Shown piece by piece: positions 23,531 to 34,165 of a DNA stretch of 34,165 nt. The stretch is from Pseudomonas libanensis (GTDB taxonomy: Bacteria > Pseudomonadota > Gammaproteobacteria > Pseudomonadales > Pseudomonadaceae), in the NCBI RefSeq assembly GCF_001439685.1, contig NZ_JYLH01000028.1, forward strand, positions 1 through 34,165, in the 5' to 3' direction. A program made the position numbers and the translations under genes. The notes under the pieces were generated by a model that worked only from the letters and a program-made list of their open reading frames with translations, did no database searches and had not been told where the DNA came from. How positions within the stretch are numbered: position 1 is the stretch's first letter; every line of letters begins with the position of its first letter.

Positions 23531-24978
23531 ACACACGCGCATTCAGCCTGGTGCTGGCGGCGATGACGTTGGCCGGTTGCGCCAATTACAGTGGTCTCGA
23601 CACTCAAGGCCAGCGCCTCGACGCCAACACCCTGCAAACCGGTAAATCCCTCGGCGGCGTGACGTTGTCGAGCGCTGCCTGGCCGGCTGCCGACTGGTGG
23701 AAAAGCCTTGGCGACCCACAGCTCGACAGCCTGATCGCCGAAGCCCTGCAAAACAGCCCCGACATGCAAGTGGCCGACGCCCGTGCCCATCAGGCCGAAG
23801 CCGCTGCCTATGCCGCCAACGCTGCGCGCATGCCAACCCTGGATGCCAGCGCCGGCGTCAGTCGCTCGCGCCTGGCCAAGGACCAAGACCCTCGCGGGCA
23901 GGGCGATGCGTACTCGACGGTGCGTAATATCGGCGCCAGCTTCAACTACAACTTCGACCTGTGGGGCGGCCAGCGTGCCGCCTGGGAAGCTGCCCTGGGC
24001 GAGGCCCGTGCCGCCGAAGTCGACCAACAGGCCGCACGCCTGACCCTGGCCGCCAACGTGGCCAAGGCCTACAGCGACCTGGGCCAGGCGCATATCGTGC
24101 GCGACCTTGCGGTCGACGACCTCAAGCGCACCCGCCAGATGCTTGGCCTGAGCAAGCGCCGCCTGAGTTCCGGTATCGACAGCGAGTACCAGTACCAGCA
24201 GACCGAAAGCCTGGAAGCCAGCTCCCAGTCGCAGTTGATCGATGCGGAAAAACAACTGCAAAGCGCCAAGATCGCCCTCGCCGTGTTGCTCGGCAAAGGC
24301 CCGGATCGGGGTAGCGAGTTGGCCCGCCCGGCGGTGCTCAAACCCAGCGCCGTCGCCGTACCTTCGGTGTTGCCCGCCGAGCTGCTCGGCCGTCGTCCCG
24401 ACCTGATCGCAGCACGTTGGCGGGTGGAAGCGGCGAGCAAGAGCATCGACGCAAGCAAGACCCGCTTCTACCCCAACCTCAACCTGAGCGCGAGCGCCGG
24501 GGCCGAGTCGTTGCTGGGGGACGCGATGTTCGGTTCGGCCAGCCGTTTCTTCAACATTGCACCGACCATTTCACTGCCGATCTTCGACGGCGGCCGCCTG
24601 CGTGCCGACCTCGATGCGCGCGACGCCGATTACGACCTGGCCGTGGCCCAGTACAACAAAACCCTGGTGCAAGCCTTGGGCGATATCGGCACCACCCTCT
24701 CGCAACTGCGCGACACCGGGCGGCAGATCCAGGCCCAGCAACACGCCGCCGACATCGCCCAGCAGTCCTACGACACCGGGGTGCAGCGCTACAGCTCAGG
24801 CATCGGTAATTACCTGGATGTGCTCAGCATCGAGCAGCAATTGCTGCAGGCCCAGCGTCAGCTGGCGACCTTGAATGCCGCGCAGATCGATCTATCGATT
24901 CAACTGATGCAGGCCCTGGGTGGCGGGTACAACGCCAGCAACGTGGCCGCGACCACCCCAGCTACACGCACGGAATAA
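23527..24978 (+). CDS. Outer-membrane efflux lipoprotein (NodT/OprM family)
   Basis: A 483-residue TolC-like outer-membrane channel. The lipoprotein signal is clear, with lipobox LAGC (Cys18 lipidated). Two OEP repeats follow, roughly residues 60-245 and 265-460, with the family landmarks WWKSLGDPQLDSLI, FDLWGG, LLGRRPDLIAARWRVEAA and the second-repeat LPIFDGGRLRADLD. It would trimerise in the outer membrane as the exit duct for the pump encoded by the next two genes. The start overlaps the marR stop, showing coupling. The EmrAB of E. coli borrows TolC; here a dedicated channel is in the operon, as is common in Pseudomonas and Burkholderia. Confidence 0.93.
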   Translation: MNTRAFSLVLAAMTLAGCANYSGLDTQGQRLDANTLQTGKSLGGVTLSSAAWPAADWWKSLGDPQLDSLIAEALQNSPDMQVADARAHQAEAAAYAANAARMPTLDASAGVSRSRLAKDQDPRGQGDAYSTVRNIGASFNYNFDLWGGQRAAWEAALGEARAAEVDQQAARLTLAANVAKAYSDLGQAHIVRDLAVDDLKRTRQMLGLSKRRLSSGIDSEYQYQQTESLEASSQSQLIDAEKQLQSAKIALAVLLGKGPDRGSELARPAVLKPSAVAVPSVLPAELLGRRPDLIAARWRVEAASKSIDASKTRFYPNLNLSASAGAESLLGDAMFGSASRFFNIAPTISLPIFDGGRLRADLDARDADYDLAVAQYNKTLVQALGDIGTTLSQLRDTGRQIQAQQHAADIAQQSYDTGVQRYSSGIGNYLDVLSIEQQLLQAQRQLATLNAAQIDLSIQLMQALGGGYNASNVAATTPATRTE

Positions 24979-24993
24979 TTTGAGGTATTTGTC

Positions 24994-26193
24994 ATGGCCA
25001 CTGCCGACAGCAACAATGCAACTGAACAACCCAAAGACAACAACCCGCGCAAACGCAAATTCATGCTGATCGGCCTGGCGCTGATCGTCATCCTCGGCGC
25101 CCTGGGTGTGTGGGGTTGGTATGAGTTCTACGGGCGCTTTAATGAAAGCACCGACGACGCCTACGTGAACGGCAACGTGGTGGAAATCACCCCGCTGGTC
25201 ACCGGCACTGTGGTCAGCATCGGCGCCGACGATGGCGACCTGGTCCATGAAGGCCAGGTGCTGATCAACTTCGACCCCAACGATGCTGCCGTCGGCCTGC
25301 AAAGTGCCCAGGCCAACCTGGCCCGCACCGTGCGCCAGGTGCGTGGCTTGTACAGCAACGTCGATGGCATGAAAGCCCAGGTCAATGCACAGAAAGCCGA
25401 CGTGCAAACCGCCCAGGACAACTACAACCGGCGCAAGACCCTGGCCCAGGGCGGCGCGATCTCCCAGGAAGAACTGTCCCACGCCCGCGACAGCCTGACC
25501 GCTGCCAGGAACGCCTTGACCAACCTCGAGCAGCAACTGAAAACCACCAATGCCCTGGTGGATGACACGGTGATTTCGTCGCACCCCGACGTGCAAGCTG
25601 CCGCCGCGCAATTGCGCCAGGCGTACCTGGCCAATGCGCGCAGCACCTTGATCGCGCCGGTCACCGGTTATGTAGCCAAGCGCACCGTGCAACTGGGCCA
25701 GCGTGTGCAGCCGGGTACTGCGCTGATGGCGGTGATCCCGCTGGACCAACTGTGGATCGATGCCAACTTCAAGGAAACCCAACTTCGCGACATGCGTATC
25801 GGCCAGCCGGTGGATATCGAGTCGGACATCTACGGCAGCGACGTGAAGTACAGCGGCACCGTCGACAGCCTCGGTGCCGGCACCGGCAGTGCATTCGCCT
25901 TGTTGCCGGCGCAGAACGCCACCGGTAACTGGATCAAGATCGTGCAACGGGTGCCGGTGCGCATCCATGTCAACGCCGAAGAGTTGGCCAAGCACCCGCT
26001 GCGAGTGGGCCTGAGTACCGTGGTGAATGTGGACCTGCACGACCAGAGCGGCCCCGTGCTGGCGCAACAGGCGCCGCAAAAGGCGTCGTTCACCACCAAC
26101 GTATATGAGCGCCAGTTGGCCGAGGCCGATGCCATGATCAATCAGTTGATCCATGACAACAGCGTCGCCGCCCCCAAGGCTGCGCAACGCTGA
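24994..26193 (+). CDS. emrA: EmrA-type membrane fusion (adaptor) protein
   Basis: A 399-residue HlyD/EmrA-family periplasmic adaptor. One N-terminal membrane helix (about residues 24-43) follows a short charged cytoplasmic tail. The signature STDDAYVNGNVVEITPLVTGTV begins the barrel-sandwich (lipoyl-like) domain at about residue 51. An alpha-helical hairpin of coiled-coil character covers roughly 95-200. The barrel-sandwich half IAPVTGYVAKRTVQLGQRVQPG and the beta-barrel region LWIDANFKETQLRDMRIGQPV complete the fold. GAGG lies upstream of the ATG. The gene abuts emrB (shared A of TGATG). It links the DHA2 pump to the outer-membrane channel. The emr name is by family; the substrate is unknown. 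Confidence 0.93.
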   Translation: MATADSNNATEQPKDNNPRKRKFMLIGLALIVILGALGVWGWYEFYGRFNESTDDAYVNGNVVEITPLVTGTVVSIGADDGDLVHEGQVLINFDPNDAAVGLQSAQANLARTVRQVRGLYSNVDGMKAQVNAQKADVQTAQDNYNRRKTLAQGGAISQEELSHARDSLTAARNALTNLEQQLKTTNALVDDTVISSHPDVQAAAAQLRQAYLANARSTLIAPVTGYVAKRTVQLGQRVQPGTALMAVIPLDQLWIDANFKETQLRDMRIGQPVDIESDIYGSDVKYSGTVDSLGAGTGSAFALLPAQNATGNWIKIVQRVPVRIHVNAEELAKHPLRVGLSTVVNVDLHDQSGPVLAQQAPQKASFTTNVYERQLAEADAMINQLIHDNSVAAPKAAQR

Positions 26194-27722
26194 TGAGCAA
26201 TAACGCCTCGTTCACGCCACCCAGCCTGTTGATGGCCACTATTGGCCTGTCGCTGGCGACCTTCATGCAGGTGCTCGACACCACCATCGCCAACGTGGCG
26301 TTGCCGACCATTTCCGGCAACCTGGGCGTGAGTTCGGAGCAGGGCACCTGGGTCATTACTTCGTTCGCGGTGAGCAACGCCATTGCCTTGCCGCTCACCG
26401 GCTGGTTGAGCCGACGCTTCGGCGAGGTGAAGCTGTTCCTGTGGGCGACCATCCTGTTTGTGCTGGCCTCGTTTCTCTGCGGCATTTCCACCTCGATGCC
26501 CGAGTTGATTGGCTTTCGGGTGCTGCAAGGCTTGGTCGCCGGGCCGTTGTACCCGATGACGCAGACGCTGTTGATCGCGGTCTACCCACCCGCCAAGCGC
26601 GGCATGGCCCTGGCGTTATTGGCGATGGTCACGGTGGTGGCACCGATTGCAGGTCCCATCCTCGGCGGCTGGATCACGGACAGCTACAGTTGGCCGTGGA
26701 TCTTCTTTATCAACGTGCCCATCGGCATCTTTGCGGTGATGGTGGTGCGTGCGCAGCTGAAAAAGCGCCCGGTGGTCACCAGTTACCAGCCGATGGATTA
26801 CGTTGGGCTGCTGAGCCTGATCGTCGGGGTCGGCGCCTTGCAGATCATCCTCGACAAGGGCAACGACCTGGACTGGTTCGAATCCAACTTCATCATCATC
26901 GGTGCGGTGATTTCGGTGATTGCCCTGGCGGTGTTCGTCATCTGGGAAATGACCGACAAGCACCCGGTGGTCAACCTGCGGCTGTTCGCGCACCGTAACT
27001 TTCGCATTGGCACCATCGTGTTGATCCTCGGCTACGCGGGCTTCTTCGGCATCAACCTGATCCTGCCGCAGTGGCTGCAGACCCAGATGGGCTACACCGC
27101 CACCTGGGCCGGGCTGGCGGTGGCACCGATCGGTATCCTGCCGGTGCTGATGTCGCCATTCGTGGGCAAGTACGCGCACAAGTTCGACCTGCGCCTGCTG
27201 GCGGGCCTGGCGTTCCTGGCGATTGGCTTGAGCTGCTTCATGCGCGCAGGCTTTACCAACGAAGTGGACTTCACCCACATCGCCCTGGTGCAGCTGTTCA
27301 TGGGCATTGGCGTGGCGCTGTTCTTCATGCCAACCCTGAGCATCCTGATGTCCGACCTGCCGCCGCACCAGATTGCCGACGGCGCCGGGCTGGCGACCTT
27401 CCTGCGTACCTTGGGCGGCAGCTTCGCGGCCTCGCTGACCACCTGGATCTGGATCCGCCGGGCCGACCAACACCATGCCTACATGAGCGAGAGCATGACC
27501 CCCTACGACTCGGCGACCCGTGATGCCATCCAGGCGCTCGGTGGAGCGGGGCAGAAGGCGTACGCGCAACTGGACCAAGTCCTCACCAGTCAGGCGTACA
27601 TGATGTCCACCGTGGATTACTTCACGTTGCTGGGGTGGATGTTCATGGGCTTGATGTTACTGGTGTGGCTGGCCAAGCCGCCATTTACCGCAAAAGCGGG
27701 GCCAGCGGCTTCGGGGCACTGA
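26193..27722 (+). CDS. emrB: EmrB-type DHA2 multidrug efflux transporter (MFS)
   Basis: A 509-residue major-facilitator proton antiporter of the 14-helix DHA2 family. Helix 1 carries LDTTIANVALPTISGNLG, a DHA2/EmrB hallmark, and helix 5 has the antiporter motif C-like APIAGPILGGW. Typical WVITSFAVSNAIALPLTGWLSRRFGE follows helix 1. The ATG overlaps the emrA stop codon by one base. With the adaptor and outer-membrane channel it should form a tripartite pump expelling hydrophobic or weakly acidic toxicants. The actual substrates cannot be read from sequence. The gene ends before a REPIN shared with the convergent lpxH gene. Confidence 0.94.
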   Translation: MSNNASFTPPSLLMATIGLSLATFMQVLDTTIANVALPTISGNLGVSSEQGTWVITSFAVSNAIALPLTGWLSRRFGEVKLFLWATILFVLASFLCGISTSMPELIGFRVLQGLVAGPLYPMTQTLLIAVYPPAKRGMALALLAMVTVVAPIAGPILGGWITDSYSWPWIFFINVPIGIFAVMVVRAQLKKRPVVTSYQPMDYVGLLSLIVGVGALQIILDKGNDLDWFESNFIIIGAVISVIALAVFVIWEMTDKHPVVNLRLFAHRNFRIGTIVLILGYAGFFGINLILPQWLQTQMGYTATWAGLAVAPIGILPVLMSPFVGKYAHKFDLRLLAGLAFLAIGLSCFMRAGFTNEVDFTHIALVQLFMGIGVALFFMPTLSILMSDLPPHQIADGAGLATFLRTLGGSFAASLTTWIWIRRADQHHAYMSESMTPYDSATRDAIQALGGAGQKAYAQLDQVLTSQAYMMSTVDYFTLLGWMFMGLMLLVWLAKPPFTAKAGPAASGH

Positions 27723-27747
27723 TCGCTAAGATTGAAATGCAATCAAC

Positions 27748-27849
27748 TGTGGGAGCTGGCTTGTGTGGGAGCTGGCTTGCCTGCGATGCAGACACCCCGG
27801 TGTATCAGATGCACCGAGCTGATGCTATCGCAGGCAAGCCAGCTCCCAC
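27748..27849. repeat. REPIN between emrB and lpxH with a 16-bp tandem duplication
   Basis: Perfect 23-bp inverted arms (27765-27787 and 27827-27849, gtgggagctggcttgcctgcgat) form a REPIN between convergent genes. The left arm is preceded by a second copy of TGTGGGAGCTGGCTTG (27748-27763, then 27764-27779), a clean tandem duplication. No gene is seen in 27723-27875. Confidence 0.8.
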
Positions 27850-27875
27850 AGGTTGATCGGTGTTGTGTCGCAGGT

Positions 27876-28625
27876 TTATGCGCCAGGCAGCGCGAGCTGC
27901 GGGTTGACGAAGTCAAACGCCGCCAGTTGAAACCCTTGCTCATCCACCTGCAACGCCCAGCCCTGTTTGTCCCAGTCCCCGAGCACAATACGCTTGGCCG
28001 CCTGGTCGCCAATCTGCAGCTTATGAATGGCGGGGCGGTGGGTATGACCGTGGACCAGGGTGTGCACGCCGAACTGCTGCATCACCCGCGGTACTTCTTC
28101 GGGGGTGACATCGACAATATCGTTGGCCTTCATGCGCACTTGGGCAGAACTTTCACTGCGCAGCTTGCGCGCCAGTTTGTGGCGCGTGCCCAAGGGCAGG
28201 TGACGCAGGATAAACAACACAATCGGGTTACGCAGGATGCGCCGCAGCTTCATATAGCCAAGGTCGCGGGTGCAGAGGCTGTCGCCGTGCATCAGCAGCA
28301 CGGGCTCGCCATATAACTGCACGACACTCGGGTCCTTGAGCAAGGTGGCGCCTGCCGCTTTGCAGAACGCCTTGCCGATCAGGAAATCGCGGTTGCCATG
28401 CATGATGAAAATCGGGGTGCCGCTGTCGCTCAGTTCACGCAACGCCGCACAGATGGAACGCTGGAAGGCGGTCATGCCATCGTCGCCAATCCAGGCTTCA
28501 AAGAAGTCCCCCAGAATGTACAACGCCTGGGCACCACGGGCGCGGCCGTGGAGCAGATCCAGAAACGCCCGGGTGATGTCCGGGCGTTCCTCTTCCAGAT
28601 GCAAATCTGAAATCAGCAATATCAC
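27876..28625 (-). CDS. lpxH: UDP-2,3-diacylglucosamine diphosphatase
   Basis: A 249-residue calcineurin-like phosphoesterase that converts UDP-2,3-diacylglucosamine to lipid X plus UMP in lipid A synthesis, at the cytoplasmic face of the inner membrane. Metal ligands of the family are present: Asp7 and His9 (LISDLHL), Asp40 (GDFFEAWIGDD), Asn78 (MHGNRDFLIG), His113 (LMHGDSLCT) and the late HGHTHRP. The GTG start overlaps the ppiB stop (GTGA), so translation is coupled. The ppiB-lpxH pairing next to cysS is conserved between enterobacteria and pseudomonads. Confidence 0.95.
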   Translation of the reverse strand: MILLISDLHLEEERPDITRAFLDLLHGRARGAQALYILGDFFEAWIGDDGMTAFQRSICAALRELSDSGTPIFIMHGNRDFLIGKAFCKAAGATLLKDPSVVQLYGEPVLLMHGDSLCTRDLGYMKLRRILRNPIVLFILRHLPLGTRHKLARKLRSESSAQVRMKANDIVDVTPEEVPRVMQQFGVHTLVHGHTHRPAIHKLQIGDQAAKRIVLGDWDKQGWALQVDEQGFQLAAFDFVNPQLALPGA

Positions 28626-29128
28626 GCTTCGATGATCTCGGCTTTCTCGATGATCACGTCGTCTGCTGGAACGTCCTGGTGGCCGGCCTTGGACGTGGTG
28701 GACACGCCTTTGATCTTGTCGACCACGTCGGTGCCTTGGGTGACTTTACCGAACACCGCATAACCCCAGCCCTGCACATTCTTGCCGCTGTGGTTGAGGA
28801 AACCGTTGTCGGCGACGTTGATGAAGAACTGCGCGGAGGCCGAATGCGGCTCCATGGTGCGGGCCATGGCGACGGTGTACTTGTCGTTGGAAAGGCCGTT
28901 GTCCGCTTCGTTCTGGATGCTTGGGCGCTTGTCTTTCTTTTCTTTCATGCCAGGCTCGAAACCGCCGCCCTGGATCATGAAGTTACCGATGACACGGTGG
29001 AAAACAGTGTTTTCGTAGTGGCCGGCTTTAACGTACTCGATGAAGTTGGCGACGGTGATCGGCGCTTTCTCGGCGTTCAGCTCGATGACGATGTCACCGT
29101 GGTTGGTGGTCAGTTTGACTTGAGTCAT
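28622..29128 (-). CDS. ppiB: Peptidyl-prolyl cis-trans isomerase B (cyclophilin)
   Basis: A 168-residue cytoplasmic cyclophilin (E. coli PpiB is 164) that speeds proline isomerisation during folding. The active-site strand NTVFHRVIGNFMIQGGGF carries the catalytic Arg with the Phe, Met and Gln neighbours, and the later SASAQFFINVADN and GYAVFGKV segments are also conserved. I chose the ATG at 29128; a GTG two codons earlier is the only nearby alternative. It is divergent from glnS across a 261-bp gap and cotranscribed with lpxH. Confidence 0.95.
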   Translation of the reverse strand: MTQVKLTTNHGDIVIELNAEKAPITVANFIEYVKAGHYENTVFHRVIGNFMIQGGGFEPGMKEKKDKRPSIQNEADNGLSNDKYTVAMARTMEPHSASAQFFINVADNGFLNHSGKNVQGWGYAVFGKVTQGTDVVDKIKGVSTTSKAGHQDVPADDVIIEKAEIIEA

Positions 29129-29389
29129 GTTCACTACTCTTTTCAGGGAATTCGTGGGTTTGGGCGCCTGGGCGCCACGACCGGTTTGGCGAAACTTGGG
29201 CCAAGACGCGCAGTTTAGCGTGCCTTGCAGGAATTTCGAGGTGGTTTTTTACCGCGCCTGTCATTAAAGCAGCAATTAAAGCAGCAGTTTTCGACCGCGC
29301 TCTGTCAGGTGGTTGACAGCTTCGGCTATGATAAGCCCTTTGTTTTATCTGGCCTGACCCGGCCACGAACCTGTCTGTTCAAGGATCCT

Positions 29390-31090
<1,701 letters not shown>

Positions 31091-31109
31091 TTCTGTTTAA
31101 GGAACTGTC

Positions 31110-32498
<1,389 letters not shown>

Positions 32499-32519
32499 TT
32501 GGCAAACGCCGGATGAAAA

Positions 32520-32541
32520 ACGCCCCGTTATGTCGGGGCGT
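32520..32541. terminator. Bidirectional intrinsic terminator between cysS and the S51 peptidase gene
   Basis: A perfect 8-bp stem (ACGCCCCG / CGGGGCGT) with a 6-nt loop. It is preceded by GATGAAAAA, giving a U-tract to the leftward transcript, and followed by TCTTGCT for the rightward one. It stands between two convergent genes, so it should end both, more strongly for the leftward one. Confidence 0.8.
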
Positions 32542-32588
32542 CTTGCTGTGGTTGTGCGAGCGAAGGTAATGACGTAGTTCGTCGACTA

Positions 32589-33314
32589 CTATTTTTCAGT
32601 TTTCGCGCAATGCTCATTCAGTGCTTCATTCACCAGAAGGTGGGCAATAGGCTCCGAAGTGCTGCTGAGTTCATATGCACTACCAGCTGCGTCGTTATGG
32701 ACAGTCGCATGGTATTCACCGTTCTTGAAATGCAGGGCAACGCCGTCATCCAGCGCATAGGCGGGGTGTATGTTTTTAAGTCGAACCAGTTCAACAAACG
32801 AAGATTCTCTCCCCACCTCTGAGCTGAAGTGCGGGCACAGCGCGCCAGGGAGAAACCCCAGCCCGTCGACCAGCGCATATACGCCGCCTGAGTCGGAATG
32901 CCCATGGTCGAACCAGCAGATGGCGCCGGCACTGACGCCGCAAAGCACTTTGCCGTGTTCCTGGGCTTGCTTCAAAAGGGCGGTCACGTCAAATTCACGC
33001 CAGATGGCCAGCAAGGCTCGGGTGTTGCCGCCGGCCACGTAGATGATGTCAGCCTGCTCAAACAGCGCGGCAACATGACCCGGGGCTGGAAAAGGCGGAA
33101 TGAAAAACGTCAATGGCACAACGGTGCAGCCGGCGCTTTGGTATTTGAGCGTGAAGTCGGCAATCTTCGCACGGTCATCGCCATTGGCGGTGGAGATATA
33201 GAGCACCGTGGGCTGGGTTTTGCCCGACGAAGCGACGATATATTCGTCGACGCGGGTCATGCGCGTCATGTCTTCGCTGGACTCGCCGCCGATGACAATA
33301 ATGTTTTTATCCAT
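32589..33314 (-). CDS. Peptidase S51 / PepE-like family protein
   Basis: A 241-residue protein with the class I glutamine-amidotransferase-like fold of the S51 peptidases (dipeptidase E, cyanophycinase). The nucleophile elbow is GVSAGAICW with Ser as nucleophile; VAGGNTRALL just upstream and CPHFSSE with a candidate catalytic His fit the family. The start codon has AGGAG 6 nt upstream. PepE hydrolyses Asp-X dipeptides, but this protein lacks enough recognisable residues to claim that substrate. It is convergent with cysS and divergent from the HIT gene. Confidence 0.8.
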   Translation of the reverse strand: MDKNIIVIGGESSEDMTRMTRVDEYIVASSGKTQPTVLYISTANGDDRAKIADFTLKYQSAGCTVVPLTFFIPPFPAPGHVAALFEQADIIYVAGGNTRALLAIWREFDVTALLKQAQEHGKVLCGVSAGAICWFDHGHSDSGGVYALVDGLGFLPGALCPHFSSEVGRESSFVELVRLKNIHPAYALDDGVALHFKNGEYHATVHNDAAGSAYELSSTSEPIAHLLVNEALNEHCAKTEK

Positions 33315-33455
33315 GGTGAACTCCTATCTCAGCACGGCGGGTATACCCAGGTCTTAGGACATTTCCCAAAATGCCCGTAGGGTTTGACGTTCATTCCATC
33401 CTAGCTTTAGATGATTGTCACGACCAAACCCAAGACGAAACTGGCGGTGATTCAA

Positions 33456-33914
33456 ATGGATTGTATTTTCTGCAGCATTGTCCGCAAAACCTCCCCGGCC
33501 CATATCCTGTGGGAGGATGACCAACATATGGCGTTCCTGTCGATCTTCCCCAACACACCGGGTTTCAGCGTGGTGATTCCCAAGCAGCATTACGGCAGCT
33601 ATGCGTTTGCGCAGTCGGATGAAGTGTTGGCAGGGCTCGCGGTCGCAGCAAAGAAAACCGCACAACAGATCGACCGCGCATTTCCCGATGTGGCGCGTAC
33701 GGGGATGATCCTGGAAGGGTATGGGGTGGATCATTTGCATGCGAAGTTGTTTCCCATGCATGGAACGGGGCAGGACAGTGCGTTCAAGCCGTTGAGCTCG
33801 AAGGTGGATAAGTTTTTTGCGGCTTATGAGGGCTATATCTCTTCCCACGATCATGTGCGGGCGGATGATGCCGAACTGGCTGAGCTGGCAGAGCGAATCC
33901 GGTCTTTCGCCTAG
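33456..33914 (+). CDS. HIT-family nucleotide-binding protein
   Basis: A 152-residue histidine-triad protein. The N-terminal CIFCSIVRK and ILWEDDQHMAFLSIFPNTPGFSVVIPKQHYGS are typical of Hint/Ap4A-hydrolase relatives. The active-site motif reads DHLHAKLFPMHG: the first two His are present and a Lys stands where the third His of H-x-H-x-H would be. I chose the ATG at 33456 because the family normally begins directly before CxFC; the frame is open to an ATG at 33411, which cannot be excluded. HIT proteins cleave nucleotide phosphoramidates or dinucleoside polyphosphates; the substrate here is unknown. No operon partners. Confidence 0.85.
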   Translation: MDCIFCSIVRKTSPAHILWEDDQHMAFLSIFPNTPGFSVVIPKQHYGSYAFAQSDEVLAGLAVAAKKTAQQIDRAFPDVARTGMILEGYGVDHLHAKLFPMHGTGQDSAFKPLSSKVDKFFAAYEGYISSHDHVRADDAELAELAERIRSFA

Positions 33915-33924
33915 TTCGGTTAAA

Positions 33925-34165
33925 CATGTGGGAGCTGGCTTGCCCACAGAATCAACGCCTGGCACAGATCCCCTGTGGGAGCGGGCTTGCCCGCGAAAGC
34001 GGAGTGTCAGTCACTGAATCTTCAACTGAACCACCGCTATCGCAGGCAAGCCAGCTCCCACATTGGTCATGGATTGCCCACAGAATCAACGCCTGGCACA
34101 GATCCCCTGTGGGAGCGGGCTTGCCCGCGAAAGCGGAGTGTCAGTCACTGAATCTTTAACTGAAC
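33925..34165. repeat. Tandem REPIN array with 134-bp period, continuing beyond the window
   Basis: After the HIT gene a partial REP (33928-33945) is followed by a direct repeat: 33940-34031 and 34074-34165 are identical over 92 bp except for one C/T difference. Within the unit, REP arms at 33975-34002 and 34031-34061 form a REPIN; the next unit begins at 34109 and is cut by the window end. Linker and spacer match those near 9426-9574 closely. Confidence 0.85.

Noticed and set aside
29313..29332. TTGACA and TATGAT upstream of glnS as a sigma-70 promoter
   Set aside because: Both hexamers look good but are only 8 nt apart, far too close to work together. Either may pair with another weak element, but I could not choose one.
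33384..33412. TTGACG with TTAGAT as promoter of the HIT gene
   Set aside because: The -35 is good, but the -10 matches only 3 of 6 positions. Too weak to list.
33925..34165. Direct repeats at the right edge as a CRISPR array
   Set aside because: The repeats are about 92 bp with a 134-bp period and consist of REP palindromes with conserved, not unique, spacers. No cas gene is present.

Overview
The window looks like chromosome of a fluorescent-group Pseudomonas. The coding style is GC-rich, the housekeeping genes (xthA, tamAB, lpxH-ppiB, glnS-cysS) are Pseudomonas-like, and the intergenic gaps carry REP/REPIN palindromes of the GTGGGAGC(T/G)GGCTTGCC type seen in that group. Species cannot be fixed from sequence reading alone.

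Layout. 1-830: the 3' end of an IS3-type transposase, then repeat-rich non-coding DNA. 831-3111 (minus): a periplasmic substrate-binding/OmpA fusion protein and exonuclease III. 3279-9406 (plus): a GNAT acetyltransferase, then the overlapping pair tamA-tamB. 9407-9847: two REPINs, one of them split by a 157-bp MITE-like insertion. 9848-22863 (all minus): a 13-kb chaperone-usher fimbrial locus with a complete two-component/c-di-GMP module placed between the adhesin and pilin genes. 22985-27722 (plus): a MarR regulator with tandem operators, then an OprM/NodT-type outer-membrane channel, an EmrA-type adaptor and an EmrB-type DHA2 pump. 27748-27849: a REPIN. 27876-29128 (minus): lpxH and ppiB. 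29390-32498 (plus): glnS and cysS, then a terminator. 32589-33314 (minus): an S51 peptidase-like protein. 33456-33914 (plus): a HIT protein. 33925-34165: the start of a tandem REPIN array that runs off the window.

The most interesting region is the fimbrial locus. In transcription order it holds a FimH-like two-domain adhesin, a hybrid histidine kinase without HPt, a receiver-EAL protein, a hybrid histidine kinase with a C-terminal HPt, a regulator that closely resembles enterobacterial RcsB, a major pilin, a chaperone and an usher. The regulatory genes resemble the PvrSR/RcsCB set linked to cupD fimbriae and the Roc systems of P. aeruginosa. Two exact copies of a 17-bp motif (minus-strand reading CTAAGGATCGTCTGATT) and a third degenerate copy lie upstream of the pilin, the first kinase and the adhesin. 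In each case the motif ends exactly 21 nt before a -10-like hexamer. It also resembles the enterobacterial RcsAB box. I infer that the RcsB-like protein directly activates its own locus from three promoters, and that the EAL protein couples the locus to c-di-GMP.
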